A stretch of 64,000 bases of DNA, taken from positions 87,501 to 151,500 of the forward strand of contig VJOU01000002.1 of assembly GCA_007050995.1 (NCBI GenBank), given 5' to 3'. The stretch comes from Glycocaulis profundi. Lineage in GTDB: Bacteria > Pseudomonadota > Alphaproteobacteria > Caulobacterales > Maricaulaceae. Position 1 is the first letter of the stretch. Each line of letters opens with the position of its first letter. Below are positions 8,307 to 16,360 of the stretch, in pieces. The position numbers and the translations under genes are program-made. The notes beneath the pieces were generated by a model, which was given only the letters and a program-made list of their open reading frames with translations, searched no databases and was not told the DNA's origin.

Positions 8307-9626
8307 TCAGCCTGCAACGGGTCCGGATGTTTGTTCGGGAGCCCGTCTGCCTCGCACCATCAGCGCGACGCACAGCGCCGCCCACGCGATCCCGATCCCG
8401 AACGTCACGGGGCCGAACCCGTGCCAGGGCAGGATGCCCGCCTGATAGGCGTCCGCCTGCACCGCCACGTCCCACGCCCCGACCGCGATCAGGACCAGTC
8501 CGATCACCAGATTGGCCGTGACGAACCACCGCCCGCCGCCCGCCGTTTTCGGCTTGGCAGGTTTCGGCGCGCGGGCCGTTTTCGCCCTGGCGGGCTTGGA
8601 GGCGGCCTTGGCCTTGCGTTCGGGGACCGGAGGCAGAGGCCGGTCCGCCTCGCCCGCCTTGAGATAGCTGAAGCCCAGCTTCGGTTCGGATTCCGGCCGG
8701 ATCGCGGAGGCGTCGTCCTCAGGCGCAGGCGTCTCTGCGGGTTCAGCCGTTTCCGCCTCGACCGCGGTCTCTTCAGCCACGGCAGGTTCCGGCGCGGCGG
8801 GCGGCCTGGCCCCTTCGCGCACGCCTCGGGCGATCTGGGCGGACATGCGCGCCATCACCCGGCGCACCGCCTCGGCCTGCGATTCGCGCGCGGCGGCGGC
8901 CTGATCGGCGGTTTCGGGCTCAGGCTCGGTCTTGGGCGCAGGCTCGGGCCGGTCCTCGCGCACCGGCACAGGATCAGCCGCGGCAGGCGCCTCGTCCGTC
9001 GCCGCCGCTTCGGCAGGCGGCAGGGCAGCCTCAGGCTCGGGTTCAGCCTCAGTCTCGACCTCAGCTTCCGGCGCGGCCAGCGCCGCAGGCGGGTCGATGA
9101 ATTCGATGATCAGCTCGACCAGCGGACCCGGCGCAGGCAGCGCCTCCTCCTCGGTCCGGGTGAGCGCGTCTCCGGCGAGCCCTCTGAGATAGGCCGCCTT
9201 CTCCGCCGCCCGGCGTTTCGCCAGCGCTTCGGAGACGACCGCCTCCCCGTCCCGCTCGATCCGCACCCAGCTGTCCAGCGCCGCGGCGGCGTTCTCATGG
9301 CGTCCGGCTTTGGCCAGCCTGGCGACGTCGGACACCGCGAAGGCGTCCAGCCCCACCGAGCAGGCGAAGGAGACCAGCGCGACGCGCGCCCCGGCGGGCA
9401 GATCACCGCCGACCACGCGCTCCACCGCCTTGTCCGCCTGCAGCGTGTCATGGACCAGCAGCAGCTCGGCGTCCTCCCGGCTGATCTCAAGCCCCTCGCG
9501 GGCCGCGGCGGCGTGGCCGTATCCCACGACCCAGCGGCGCCCGCGCCGTTCGGCGCGCGCCGCGAAGGGCTCATGGGCCTTGATCAGATCGCGCGCGGGG
9601 CGCGTGGAGGTCAGACGCGGCTTCAT
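8307..9626 (-). CDS. spmX: SpmX-type stalked-pole muramidase homologue
   Basis: 439 residues with the three-part SpmX architecture: an N-terminal GH24 lysozyme-like domain (about 5-140, LIKAHEP...VVGYGH), a long acidic/proline-rich region (about 165-360) and two C-terminal membrane segments (about 370-425). In Caulobacter, SpmX localises to the old pole and recruits and activates the kinase DivJ. The domain keeps Glu19, but the Asp and Thr of the lysozyme E-x8-D-x5-T triad are absent: the residue before GYGH aligned with Thr is Val, and Arg lies where Asp is expected. Cleavage activity is therefore doubtful. This fits a structural or oligomerising role. Monocistronic. Confidence 0.9.
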   Translation of the reverse strand: MKPRLTSTRPARDLIKAHEPFAARAERRGRRWVVGYGHAAAAREGLEISREDAELLLVHDTLQADKAVERVVGGDLPAGARVALVSFACSVGLDAFAVSDVARLAKAGRHENAAAALDSWVRIERDGEAVVSEALAKRRAAEKAAYLRGLAGDALTRTEEEALPAPGPLVELIIEFIDPPAALAAPEAEVETEAEPEPEAALPPAEAAATDEAPAAADPVPVREDRPEPAPKTEPEPETADQAAAARESQAEAVRRVMARMSAQIARGVREGARPPAAPEPAVAEETAVEAETAEPAETPAPEDDASAIRPESEPKLGFSYLKAGEADRPLPPVPERKAKAASKPARAKTARAPKPAKPKTAGGGRWFVTANLVIGLVLIAVGAWDVAVQADAYQAGILPWHGFGPVTFGIGIAWAALCVALMVRGRRAPEQTSGPVAG

Positions 9627-9711
9627 GAATGTCCCGTTCCGGCACGCTGGACGCGGCCTTGCCCGGACCGCCTTGCAAGCGTTCTGCCGTTGCCGCCGGA
9701 CCGGCTGCGGG

Positions 9712-10692
9712 TCAGTCCGCCCCGCCCGTGGAGAGGATGTCCACCGTGTTCACCGCTGTGAAGGGGGCGAAGAATCCCGCCCCCGCGCCGCCGCCGATCA
9801 GCATCAGCTCGTCGCCCAGCACCGCCGCGGCGGCTTCGGTGCGCGGCCCGGTCAGCCGTGCTTCGGTCCACGAGGACGCACCGGAACGCAGCTCCAGCCG
9901 GGTGTCCAGGGTCGCGGTCAGGCTCTCGCTGCGCCCGCCCAGAACGTGGATGACGCCGCCATGGGCCGTCGCGGCATGTCCCGCCCGCGGCGCGGGCAGG
10001 TCGGGGCCGCGGCTCCAGGTGTCCAGAACCGGGTCGTAGACGTCCACCTGGTCGCTCGCCGCGCCCTGGCTCGCCCCGCCGATGAACCACAGCTTGCCGT
10101 CCGACATCACCGCCGCGCCGCCGCGCCGGGAGACGCCCTCGGGCGCCTCGATGGCCGACCAGATGCGGGCCTCCAGATCAAATTCGAACACGCCGCCCGC
10201 GCCGTTCTCGCCGCCGACCGCGATCAGCCGTTCGCCGTCCGACACCAGCCCGAAGGACGCCTTTGCGCCGGGCATGGGCGGTTCGGTCTGCCAGACATTG
10301 GCTTCAGGGTCGTAGGACCACATCTCCGCGATGGGGCGGGAACCGGATTCCTCGCTGTACCCGCCCGCGACCCAGATCCGGCCCGACGCGGCGGTCATGC
10401 CCATGCGTTCGAGCCCCACCGGCATGGAGGCGACCTCCAGCCAGCGGCCCAGATCCGCGTCATAGGCTTCAAAATCCGCCCGCGGCGCGACCACGCCGCT
10501 GCCACCGGCGACATAGATCATGCCATCCAGCTCGGCGGCGGACAGCCCTGCGCGCGCCGCTTCCAGCGGCGGGCCCGAACGCCAGCCCGCGCCGTTCACC
10601 GCCAGGCCGGACGCGGCCTCCTGGGCGACGGCGGGCATGGCCGCCGCGCCCGTCATCGCGATTCCGGCCAGCATGGCTGTTAGCGCCTTCAT
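9712..10692 (-). CDS. Secreted Kelch-repeat-like beta-propeller protein
   Basis: 326 residues with a signal peptide (MKALTAMLAGIAMTGAAAMPAVA), then about six Kelch-like blades marked by GG doublets and W/Y-containing strands: MIYVAGGSG, IWVAGGYSE, LIAVGGENG, LWFIGGASQ, VIHVLGGRS, LMLIGGGAG. Kelch propellers are binding scaffolds; in bacteria some are sialic-acid mutarotases (NanM) or oxidases, but I see no catalytic signature. The ATG at 10692 has GGAAGGAAG upstream; the longer frame adds a non-signal-peptide extension. It is probably periplasmic; the role is unknown. Confidence 0.87.
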   Translation of the reverse strand: MKALTAMLAGIAMTGAAAMPAVAQEAASGLAVNGAGWRSGPPLEAARAGLSAAELDGMIYVAGGSGVVAPRADFEAYDADLGRWLEVASMPVGLERMGMTAASGRIWVAGGYSEESGSRPIAEMWSYDPEANVWQTEPPMPGAKASFGLVSDGERLIAVGGENGAGGVFEFDLEARIWSAIEAPEGVSRRGGAAVMSDGKLWFIGGASQGAASDQVDVYDPVLDTWSRGPDLPAPRAGHAATAHGGVIHVLGGRSESLTATLDTRLELRSGASSWTEARLTGPRTEAAAAVLGDELMLIGGGAGAGFFAPFTAVNTVDILSTGGAD

Positions 10693-10792
10693 TCCGGCTT
10701 CCTTCCCGTTGGACAGTCCACTCAGCAACGCAATGTGGGCGTGATCGGGCGCAGGATTAAGGCGCAATGACAGAAAAATGTCCGCCAGACGC

Positions 10793-10824
10793 GACAAGGC
10801 CCGGCGCTGGGGCCGGGCCTTGTC
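10793..10824 (-). terminator. Strong hairpin downstream of tRNA-Leu, possible terminator
   Basis: A perfect 12-bp stem (10793-10804 with 10813-10824, GACAAGGCCCGG/CCGGGCCTTGTC) has an 8-nt loop and starts 26 nt past the tRNA 3' end. There is no T-run, so termination could be weak or Rho-dependent. Confidence 0.5.
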
Positions 10825-10849
10825 GTGCGATCATCCATCTTCAGTGCGA

Positions 10850-10936
10850 TGGTGCGGCCGAGAAGATTTGAACTTCCACGGGTTTTACCCCACAGCGACC
10901 TCAACGCTGCGCGTCTACCAATTCCGCCACGGCCGC
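10850..10936 (-). tRNA. tRNA-Leu(GAG)
   Basis: 87-nt cloverleaf on the minus strand. The acceptor stem GCGGCCG/CGGCCGC is perfect, the anticodon stem CAGCG/CGCTG encloses loop TTGAGGT with anticodon GAG, and the long variable arm typical of class II tRNA-Leu is present. The T-loop GTTCAAATC and an encoded CCA end are visible. It decodes CUC and CUU. Confidence 0.95.
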
Positions 10937-10997
10937 GAAAATCGGAGAGCGGGCATCTACCAAGCCCGGCGCCGGTTGTGAAGTCCCGAATGCTGCG

Positions 10998-11243
10998 TCA
11001 GGCGGCGTAATAGTCGTTCACGTCCGCCGTGCCGGTGATCGACACCGCCACCCGGTCGCCCTGAATCACGATCTCGCCGCGGGCGATGGGATGGTTGTTG
11101 GCCAGGATCCAGACCTCGTCATGCTCGGCGGCCTCGAGCGGAATCACCGCCCCCCGGCCCATGCGCAGGAACTGCTGGATCGGCATCCGCGACCGTCCCA
11201 GAAGCACGGCGATCTCCACCTGCACGGCGCCAAGCTGGCTCAT
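10998..11243 (-). CDS. fliN: FliN/SpoA-domain flagellar motor switch protein
   Basis: 81-residue protein consisting of one SpoA domain, the flagellar C-ring core: [54 protein letters not shown]. FliN forms the lower part of the C-ring and takes part in rotation switching and export. It is short because it lacks the N-terminal extension of enterobacterial FliN. No other flagellar gene is nearby, so it is an orphan copy here. It could instead be a YscQ-type or alternative SpoA protein, but no secretion genes are near. GAGG precedes the ATG at 11243. Confidence 0.88.
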   Translation of the reverse strand: MSQLGAVQVEIAVLLGRSRMPIQQFLRMGRGAVIPLEAAEHDEVWILANNHPIARGEIVIQGDRVAVSITGTADVNDYYAA

Positions 11244-11383
11244 CTGATCCTCATCCCCGGCGCGCTGACGCCCCCGCTGCGGCGGGCCACTTGCCAGCCG
11301 CGACGCCGATCACGATCTTCCGGTCCGGTTTCTCAGGGGTTAAGACGCCCCTCTCACACGCCTCGTCATGCAGGAGCGCGCGC

Positions 11384-12064
11384 ATGTCCCTCCCCCCCGT
11401 CGGCTGGGCGGTCTCGACCGCCCGCGTGGCCTATCCCGACGCCGTCGCGGCGATGGAGGCGCGCGTGGAGGCGATCTCGAAGGGCGAGGCGGGCGAGCTG
11501 ATCTGGCTGCTCGAGCATGATCCGCTCTACACCGCCGGGACCAGCGCCAGGCCCGGCGACCTGCTGGCGGCGGACCGCTTTCCGGTGTTCCGGACCGGCC
11601 GGGGCGGCGAATACACCTATCACGGCCCCGGCCAGCGTGTGGCCTACGTGATGCTGGACCTCAAGGAGCGGGGCCGGGACGCGCGCCGCTTCGTGCGCGA
11701 TCTCGAACAGTGGATCATCGACGCGCTGGACGCCTTCAACGTCACCGGCGAACGGCGCTGCGAGCGGGTTGGCGTGTGGGTGGACCGCACCCGCCCCGGC
11801 GGGCCGGAGCGCGAGGACAAGATCGCCGCCATCGGCATCCGCCTGCGCCGCTGGGTGTCGTTTCACGGCATCGCGCTGAACGTGGAGCCCGATCTGGACC
11901 ATTTCGGCGGCATCACGCCGTGCGGCATTTCCGATCCGCGCTACGGGGTGACCAGCCTGGTCGATCTGGGCCTGCCGGTGACGATGGATGACGCGGATCT
12001 GGCGCTGAAACAGGCCTTCGAAGGCGTGTTCGGCGCCACGCGCCCCGAAGAGCCGCCTGCCTAG
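11384..12064 (+). CDS. lipB: Octanoyltransferase LipB
   Basis: 226-residue octanoyl-[acyl carrier protein]-protein N-octanoyltransferase. It moves octanoate from ACP to lipoyl domains in the first step of de novo lipoylation. Motifs: [13 protein letters not shown], the RGG-x-x-T/Y-H-GPGQ block ([14 protein letters not shown]), [22 protein letters not shown] with the catalytic Lys, and GITPCGI with the nucleophilic Cys. The ATG at 11384 is chosen for AGGAG just upstream; longer frames add unrelated residues. LipA is not next door. Its TAG stop lies in a CTAG palindrome shared with the convergent gene's stop. Confidence 0.96.
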   Translation: MSLPPVGWAVSTARVAYPDAVAAMEARVEAISKGEAGELIWLLEHDPLYTAGTSARPGDLLAADRFPVFRTGRGGEYTYHGPGQRVAYVMLDLKERGRDARRFVRDLEQWIIDALDAFNVTGERRCERVGVWVDRTRPGGPEREDKIAAIGIRLRRWVSFHGIALNVEPDLDHFGGITPCGISDPRYGVTSLVDLGLPVTMDDADLALKQAFEGVFGATRPEEPPA

Positions 12065-12585
12065 GCGGCTCTGGGGCGCATGCGCGCGAACCAGAAGCCC
12101 AGCGCGAACACCACCGCCCAGAACGCGATCATGGACGGCCACGCGCCCGCCGACAGGGCCTGGGCGGCCTGGGCCTCGTTGGCCAGCATGAAACGCTGGA
12201 AGCCCTCCATCAGGGCCTCGTCCTGCATGGCCGACTGCAGCGCCTCCTGGCTCTGCACGTCCACGCCCTCGCCTTCGAGATAATCGATCAGCATGGGCAT
12301 CAGGCCCGTGGCCATGCCCAGAAATCCGCCGATCACCTTCGCCGCCGTGCCCAGCCCCAGCGGCACGATCACCAGCGCCGCCTGACGGCCCGCGTCGCGC
12401 AGCCGGTTGATGTGAGCCGCCGCCACGAAGAACACGATGACCAGCCACAGGAACAGGGCCAGCCCTGAGGGCGCGAGCGACAGGCGCACCGCGTCGATCA
12501 GGGCGATCACGCCCAGCGCCAGCCAGAAATCATCGGACGTGGCGCGGTGGGCGGGCCAGAAGGCGGTTTTCAGGTCGATGGTCAC
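12061..12585 (-). CDS. DUF805-like inner membrane protein
   Basis: 174 residues with four predicted membrane spans (about 22-37, 40-55, 70-98 and 145-165) and a [10 protein letters not shown] motif. That motif corresponds to the conserved RRLHDAGR loop of DUF805 proteins. Between spans 3 and 4 there is a polar helical insert (residues about 100-140, rich in Glu and Gln) that the neighbouring DUF805 proteins lack, so it is a divergent member. Function is unknown for the family. It is the last of four consecutive same-strand small membrane protein genes. Confidence 0.8.
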   Translation of the reverse strand: MTIDLKTAFWPAHRATSDDFWLALGVIALIDAVRLSLAPSGLALFLWLVIVFFVAAAHINRLRDAGRQAALVIVPLGLGTAAKVIGGFLGMATGLMPMLIDYLEGEGVDVQSQEALQSAMQDEALMEGFQRFMLANEAQAAQALSAGAWPSMIAFWAVVFALGFWFARMRPRAA

Positions 12586-12613
12586 GCTGGGGATGTCCGG
12601 GCTGGAATCGAGA

Positions 12614-12642
12614 CGGCGCGCGCCCGTGCGGGGCGCGCGCCG
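12614..12642. repeat. Intergenic GC-rich perfect hairpin
   Basis: A 12-bp perfect stem (12614-12625 with 12631-12642) has loop GTGCG, between the DUF4282 gene and the divergent DUF805-like gene on the minus strand. There is no T-run, so it may be an mRNA 3' stabiliser or a weak terminator of the DUF4282 transcript. Confidence 0.5.
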
Positions 12643-12685
12643 GTTCTACGCGGGCGGGGCGGGAAGTCAAAGCCCGCCCCGTTGG

Positions 12686-13033
12686 TCAGGCCTGCGGCGG
12701 AACCGCGCTGGACGGGGGCGGCGCGGCGGCCGGGGGCACGGGGCCGCCCAGACGGTCGCGGACCTCGCCCAGCCGGTCGTAGATGCCGAAGATCACGATG
12801 TAGACCTCGCACAGGAAGCGCCAGAACAGCACCCCGACGGCCAGCCCGATCGGGATCAGGATGAGCATGCCCAGCCCGGCCAGGACGCTCTGGGTCATCA
12901 TGCCGAACGCGCCCACCAGCGCGATCAGCCCCCAGACCGCGATGCCCGCCAGACCGACCCAGTACAGGATCTTGATCAGGGTGGTCGCGATCAGCTTGTC
13001 GAAATTGATGAAGCGTTTGACGAAGTCGTTCAT
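12686..13033 (-). CDS. DUF4282 membrane protein
   Basis: 115 residues: a short amphipathic N-terminus (MNDFVKRFINFDKLIATT), two long hydrophobic spans (about 20-45 and 50-80) and a proline/alanine-rich tail. The FDKLI...LYWVGLAGI...FWRFLCEVYIVIFGIYDRL pattern is typical of DUF4282 proteins, which are of unknown function. The ATG at 13033 was chosen over an upstream start because the family begins at this point and AGAGGGG lies upstream. It sits between DUF805 genes on the same strand. Confidence 0.82.
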   Translation of the reverse strand: MNDFVKRFINFDKLIATTLIKILYWVGLAGIAVWGLIALVGAFGMMTQSVLAGLGMLILIPIGLAVGVLFWRFLCEVYIVIFGIYDRLGEVRDRLGGPVPPAAAPPPSSAVPPQA

Positions 13034-13120
13034 GGGAGCCCCTCTCCGCTTGATGACGGCGCGGCCCAAGGCTCCGCCCGCGAGGGCGATTCGTCAAACG
13101 TATTCGAAAATCGTGAAGGC

Positions 13121-13597
13121 TCAGGCTGCGGGCGGAGCCTCTGCCGGCGCCGCTGAAACGGGCGGACCGTGGCGGTTCGCCGCCGGATCGGATTTCAGCG
13201 TGCCCACCCAGACCGTCCAGCCCAGCCAGATCAGCAGGCTGAACGCGAACACGCCCGCCGCGGCGGGATTGGCCGCGAAGAGCACCGTCAGGTCCGGCTC
13301 CTCGCCCGCCTCGGTCGCCGCGATGATCTCCCCGGTCACCATGCCGATCGAGACGAACATCACGATCAGCGAGACGATCCACGGAATGACGTGCAGCCAG
13401 GCGCTCTTGCCCGCGTCGTGCAGGCGCTTGCCGTACACGCACACGCCTACATAGACCATGAGCAGCGACAGGACGAAGCCCAGGATGGGGATGAACTGGG
13501 AGACCAGGTTCACCGCGATCAGGATCGCGACCCCGATCCAGAACGGCCCGGCGGCGATCCGTCCGTTCGGCACGAACAGGAGATTCACGATATTCAT
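13121..13597 (-). CDS. DUF805 family inner membrane protein (copy 2)
   Basis: 158 residues, four predicted spans, with the family start NLLFVPNGRIAAGPFW and the KRLHDAGKSAW loop between spans 2 and 3. A proline/alanine-rich C-terminal tail ends SAAPAEAPPAA. It is clearly paralogous to the gene at 13676-14167: same length class, the same start motif (NLLFVPNGR versus DTLFNPNGR) and the same tail motif DPAANRHGPP/EPAANRYGPP. This indicates tandem duplication. Function unknown. Confidence 0.88.
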   Translation of the reverse strand: MNIVNLLFVPNGRIAAGPFWIGVAILIAVNLVSQFIPILGFVLSLLMVYVGVCVYGKRLHDAGKSAWLHVIPWIVSLIVMFVSIGMVTGEIIAATEAGEEPDLTVLFAANPAAAGVFAFSLLIWLGWTVWVGTLKSDPAANRHGPPVSAAPAEAPPAA

Positions 13598-13675
13598 GGC
13601 TGGCCGCCCCCGCTGATTCAGTGTCGCGCCCAGCCTCGCGGGGCGGGCTCGGGGTGTCAACGCTTTACGGGGCGG

Positions 13676-14167
13676 TCAGGCCGCAGGCGGGGCGGCGGCC
13701 GGGACGGGAGCCGGGACGTCGGGCGGCGGCCCGTAACGGTTCGCCGCGGGCTCGCCTGAGAGCACGCCGACCCAGATCGTGTAGACGATCCACACCGTCA
13801 TCGACAGACCGGCGAGAGCCAGCAGGGCCAGCATGCTTCCCCCGAACAGCACCGCCGTCGCCGTCTCGCTGGGCTGGCCCAGGAGCGCCCCGATCATCGC
13901 CCCGCCCACCAGCATCACGCCCGCCGCCATCATGAGCAGCGACAGGCCCCAGGGGATGAGGTGAAACCACGCCGTGCGGCCCGCGTCGTGAAGACGGCGC
14001 CCATACACGCACAGGCCGACATAGATCAGGCCGATCCACACGATCTCGCCCAGCACCGGGATGAAGCTGGACACGATGTTCGCCGCGATCAGGATCGCCA
14101 CGCCCGCCGCGTACTCGCGCTGCGAGCTGCGTCCGTTGGGATTGAAAAGCGTATCCGTGAGATTCAT
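13676..14167 (-). CDS. DUF805 family inner membrane protein (copy 1)
   Basis: 163 residues, four predicted spans, N-terminal DTLFNPNGRSSQREY, loop GRRLHDAGRTAWFH and a Pro/Ala-rich C-terminal tail. AGGAGG precedes the ATG at 14167. It is probably the first gene of the small membrane-protein run, which continues through copy 2, DUF4282 and the divergent DUF805-like gene. The family is widespread and uncharacterised; polytopic position and a conserved cytoplasmic His-Asp-Ala-Gly loop are all that can be stated. Confidence 0.88.
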   Translation of the reverse strand: MNLTDTLFNPNGRSSQREYAAGVAILIAANIVSSFIPVLGEIVWIGLIYVGLCVYGRRLHDAGRTAWFHLIPWGLSLLMMAAGVMLVGGAMIGALLGQPSETATAVLFGGSMLALLALAGLSMTVWIVYTIWVGVLSGEPAANRYGPPPDVPAPVPAAAPPAA

Positions 14168-14240
14168 GGCCCTGCCTCCTGTCCTGCCGCCCACAGTGCG
14201 GCATGACGGCGGAGCCATCAACCTTGGATCGGGCCTGCGC

Positions 14241-16268
14241 CTACTCGAACTCGACCAGCAGTTCGTCGGCGGCCACAGAGGCGCCCGCCGCGACCTTGAC
14301 CGCCTTGACCGTGCCGTCGACTTCCGCGCGCAGCACGTTCTCCATCTTCATGGCCTCGACCACCATCAGCGGCTCGCCAGCCTTGACCGCCTGGCCTTCG
14401 GCCACGTCCACCGAGACCACGAGCCCCGGCATGGGGCTGGTGATCAGCTTGGCGGTGTCGGCGGCCTCTTTCTCGGGCAGGCGCTCATGCAGGGCCGCCA
14501 CGCCCGGCGGGCAGACCAGCGCGGTGGCGCTGAAGCCGCGGTGGCGCAGGGCGTAGCCTTCGGTGCGGTCCGAGAAGCTCACCGCGAACCGCTCGCCGTC
14601 CAGCTCGCCCTCGAACAGGTGCCCGCCCGGCCGCCAGTCACTCGACAGGCTCATCCGCCCCTCGCCGAGCGCCGGAATCCACAGTTCGGCAGGCGCGCCG
14701 CCGCCCGCCGCGTCGGCGGGCAGCCTGATCTCAACCGCGAAGCGGTGGCCGTCCACGATCACCACCCATTCATGCAGCGCGCCCGGCTCGGGCGCGGGCG
14801 TCAGCCGTCCGCTGATGGCCGCCGCGCGCTGGACGAAGGTGGTGTGGATGAAGGCCGCCGCCGCGGTCATCCAGCGCAGCTGGCGCTCGCGCGGGGCCGA
14901 GCCCTTGAAGCCGTCGGGGAAGTGGCTGTCGATATAGCCGGTGTCGATCCGTCCGGCGCGGAAGTCCGCCTCGTCCAGCACCGCGGACAGGAAGGGCGCG
15001 TTCGACTGCAGCCCCTCCACGTGCAGCCGGTCCAGCGCCTCGCCCAGCGCCTCGACGGCCTTCTCCCGGTTCGGGCCGTAGCCGATGACCTTGGCGATCA
15101 TCGGGTCGTAGAACATGGAGATCTCGTCGCCCTCGCGCACCCCGGAATCGATGCGCAGCGAGCCCGGCCCCATCTTCCCCTCGGCCGGCTCCACATAGCG
15201 CTTCAGCCGCCCGATGGAGGGCAGGAAGCCGCGATAGGGGTCCTCGGCATACAGCCGCGCCTCGACCGCCCAGCCGTCGATCACGGCGTCCTTCTGGGCG
15301 ATCTTGAGCTTTTCGCCCGCCGCCACCCGGATCATCTGCTCGACCAGATCGATGTTGTGGGTCAGCTCGGTGACGGGGTGCTCGACCTGCAGCCGCGTGT
15401 TCATCTCCAGGAAGTAGAAATTGCGGTCCGGATCGACGATGAACTCCACCGTCCCGGCGCTGTCGTAATCGACCGCCTTGGCCAGCGCGACGGCCTGCGC
15501 GCCCATCTTCTCGCGCGTCTTCTTGTCCAGGAAGGGCGACGGCGCCTCTTCGAGCACCTTCTGGTTCCGCCGCTGGACGGAGCATTCGCGCTCGTTGAGG
15601 TGGATGACGTTGCCGTGCTTGTCGCCCAGCACCTGAATCTCGATGTGCCGGGGCTTCTCGACGAATTTCTCGATCAGGATGCGGTCGTCGCCGAAGCTCG
15701 ATTTCGCCTCGTTGCGGGCCGCCTTGAAGCCGTCCTTGACCTCCGCGGCGCTGCGCGCGATGCGCATGCCCTTGCCGCCGCCGCCAGCGGAGGCCTTGAT
15801 CATCACCGGATAGCCGATCTCCCCGGCCACCTCGACGGCCTGCTGGTCGTCGACGATCTCGCCCTTGTAGCCCGGCACGGTGCTGACCCCGGCCTTGGCG
15901 GCGAGCTTCTTGGATTCCAGCTTGTCGCCCATGGCCGAGATGGCGTGCGGGTTCGGGCCGATCCAGGCGATCTTCTTTTTCGCCAGCGCCTTGGGGAAGG
16001 CCGCGTTCTCCGACAGGAAGCCGAAGCCGGGATGGACCGCGTCCGCCCCGGTCTGTTCGCAGGCGTCCAGGATCTTGTCCATGTCCAGATAGGACTGGCC
16101 CGGCGCGGGCGGGCCGATGAAGACCTTTTCGTCGGCCATCTCCACGGCCAGGGAGTCCGCGTCCGCTTCGGAATAGACCGCCACCGTCTTGATGCCCATC
16201 CGCTTGCAGGTCTTGATGACCCGCACCGCGATCTCGCCGCGGTTGGCGATCAGGATTTTCTCGAACAT
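14241..16268 (-). CDS. pccA: Acetyl/propionyl-CoA carboxylase alpha subunit (biotin carboxylase + BCCP)
   Basis: 675 residues. The N-terminal biotin carboxylase domain (MFEKILIANRGEIAVRVIK; ATP-grasp loop KASAGGGGKGMR; ERECSVQRRNQKVLEEAPS; EMNTRLQVEHPVTE) is followed by a linker and a C-terminal biotinyl domain with EAMKMEN, whose Lys641 carries biotin. Length and fused BCCP match PccA/AccA-type alpha subunits that pair with a separate carboxyltransferase beta subunit (PccB), not found in the window. It fixes bicarbonate onto propionyl-CoA or acetyl-CoA. GGAGCGAG precedes the ATG at 16268; longer frames add non-homologous residues. Confidence 0.93.
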   Translation of the reverse strand: MFEKILIANRGEIAVRVIKTCKRMGIKTVAVYSEADADSLAVEMADEKVFIGPPAPGQSYLDMDKILDACEQTGADAVHPGFGFLSENAAFPKALAKKKIAWIGPNPHAISAMGDKLESKKLAAKAGVSTVPGYKGEIVDDQQAVEVAGEIGYPVMIKASAGGGGKGMRIARSAAEVKDGFKAARNEAKSSFGDDRILIEKFVEKPRHIEIQVLGDKHGNVIHLNERECSVQRRNQKVLEEAPSPFLDKKTREKMGAQAVALAKAVDYDSAGTVEFIVDPDRNFYFLEMNTRLQVEHPVTELTHNIDLVEQMIRVAAGEKLKIAQKDAVIDGWAVEARLYAEDPYRGFLPSIGRLKRYVEPAEGKMGPGSLRIDSGVREGDEISMFYDPMIAKVIGYGPNREKAVEALGEALDRLHVEGLQSNAPFLSAVLDEADFRAGRIDTGYIDSHFPDGFKGSAPRERQLRWMTAAAAFIHTTFVQRAAAISGRLTPAPEPGALHEWVVIVDGHRFAVEIRLPADAAGGGAPAELWIPALGEGRMSLSSDWRPGGHLFEGELDGERFAVSFSDRTEGYALRHRGFSATALVCPPGVAALHERLPEKEAADTAKLITSPMPGLVVSVDVAEGQAVKAGEPLMVVEAMKMENVLRAEVDGTVKAVKVAAGASVAADELLVEFE

Positions 16269-16360
16269 GGGCGCTCGCTCCCCCCGGGGACGTCTGTTCT
16301 GGTTCGCAGGGCAGCATGTAGCCCGGCGCGCGCGAGCGGGGCAAGCGGGCCGGGACAGGC

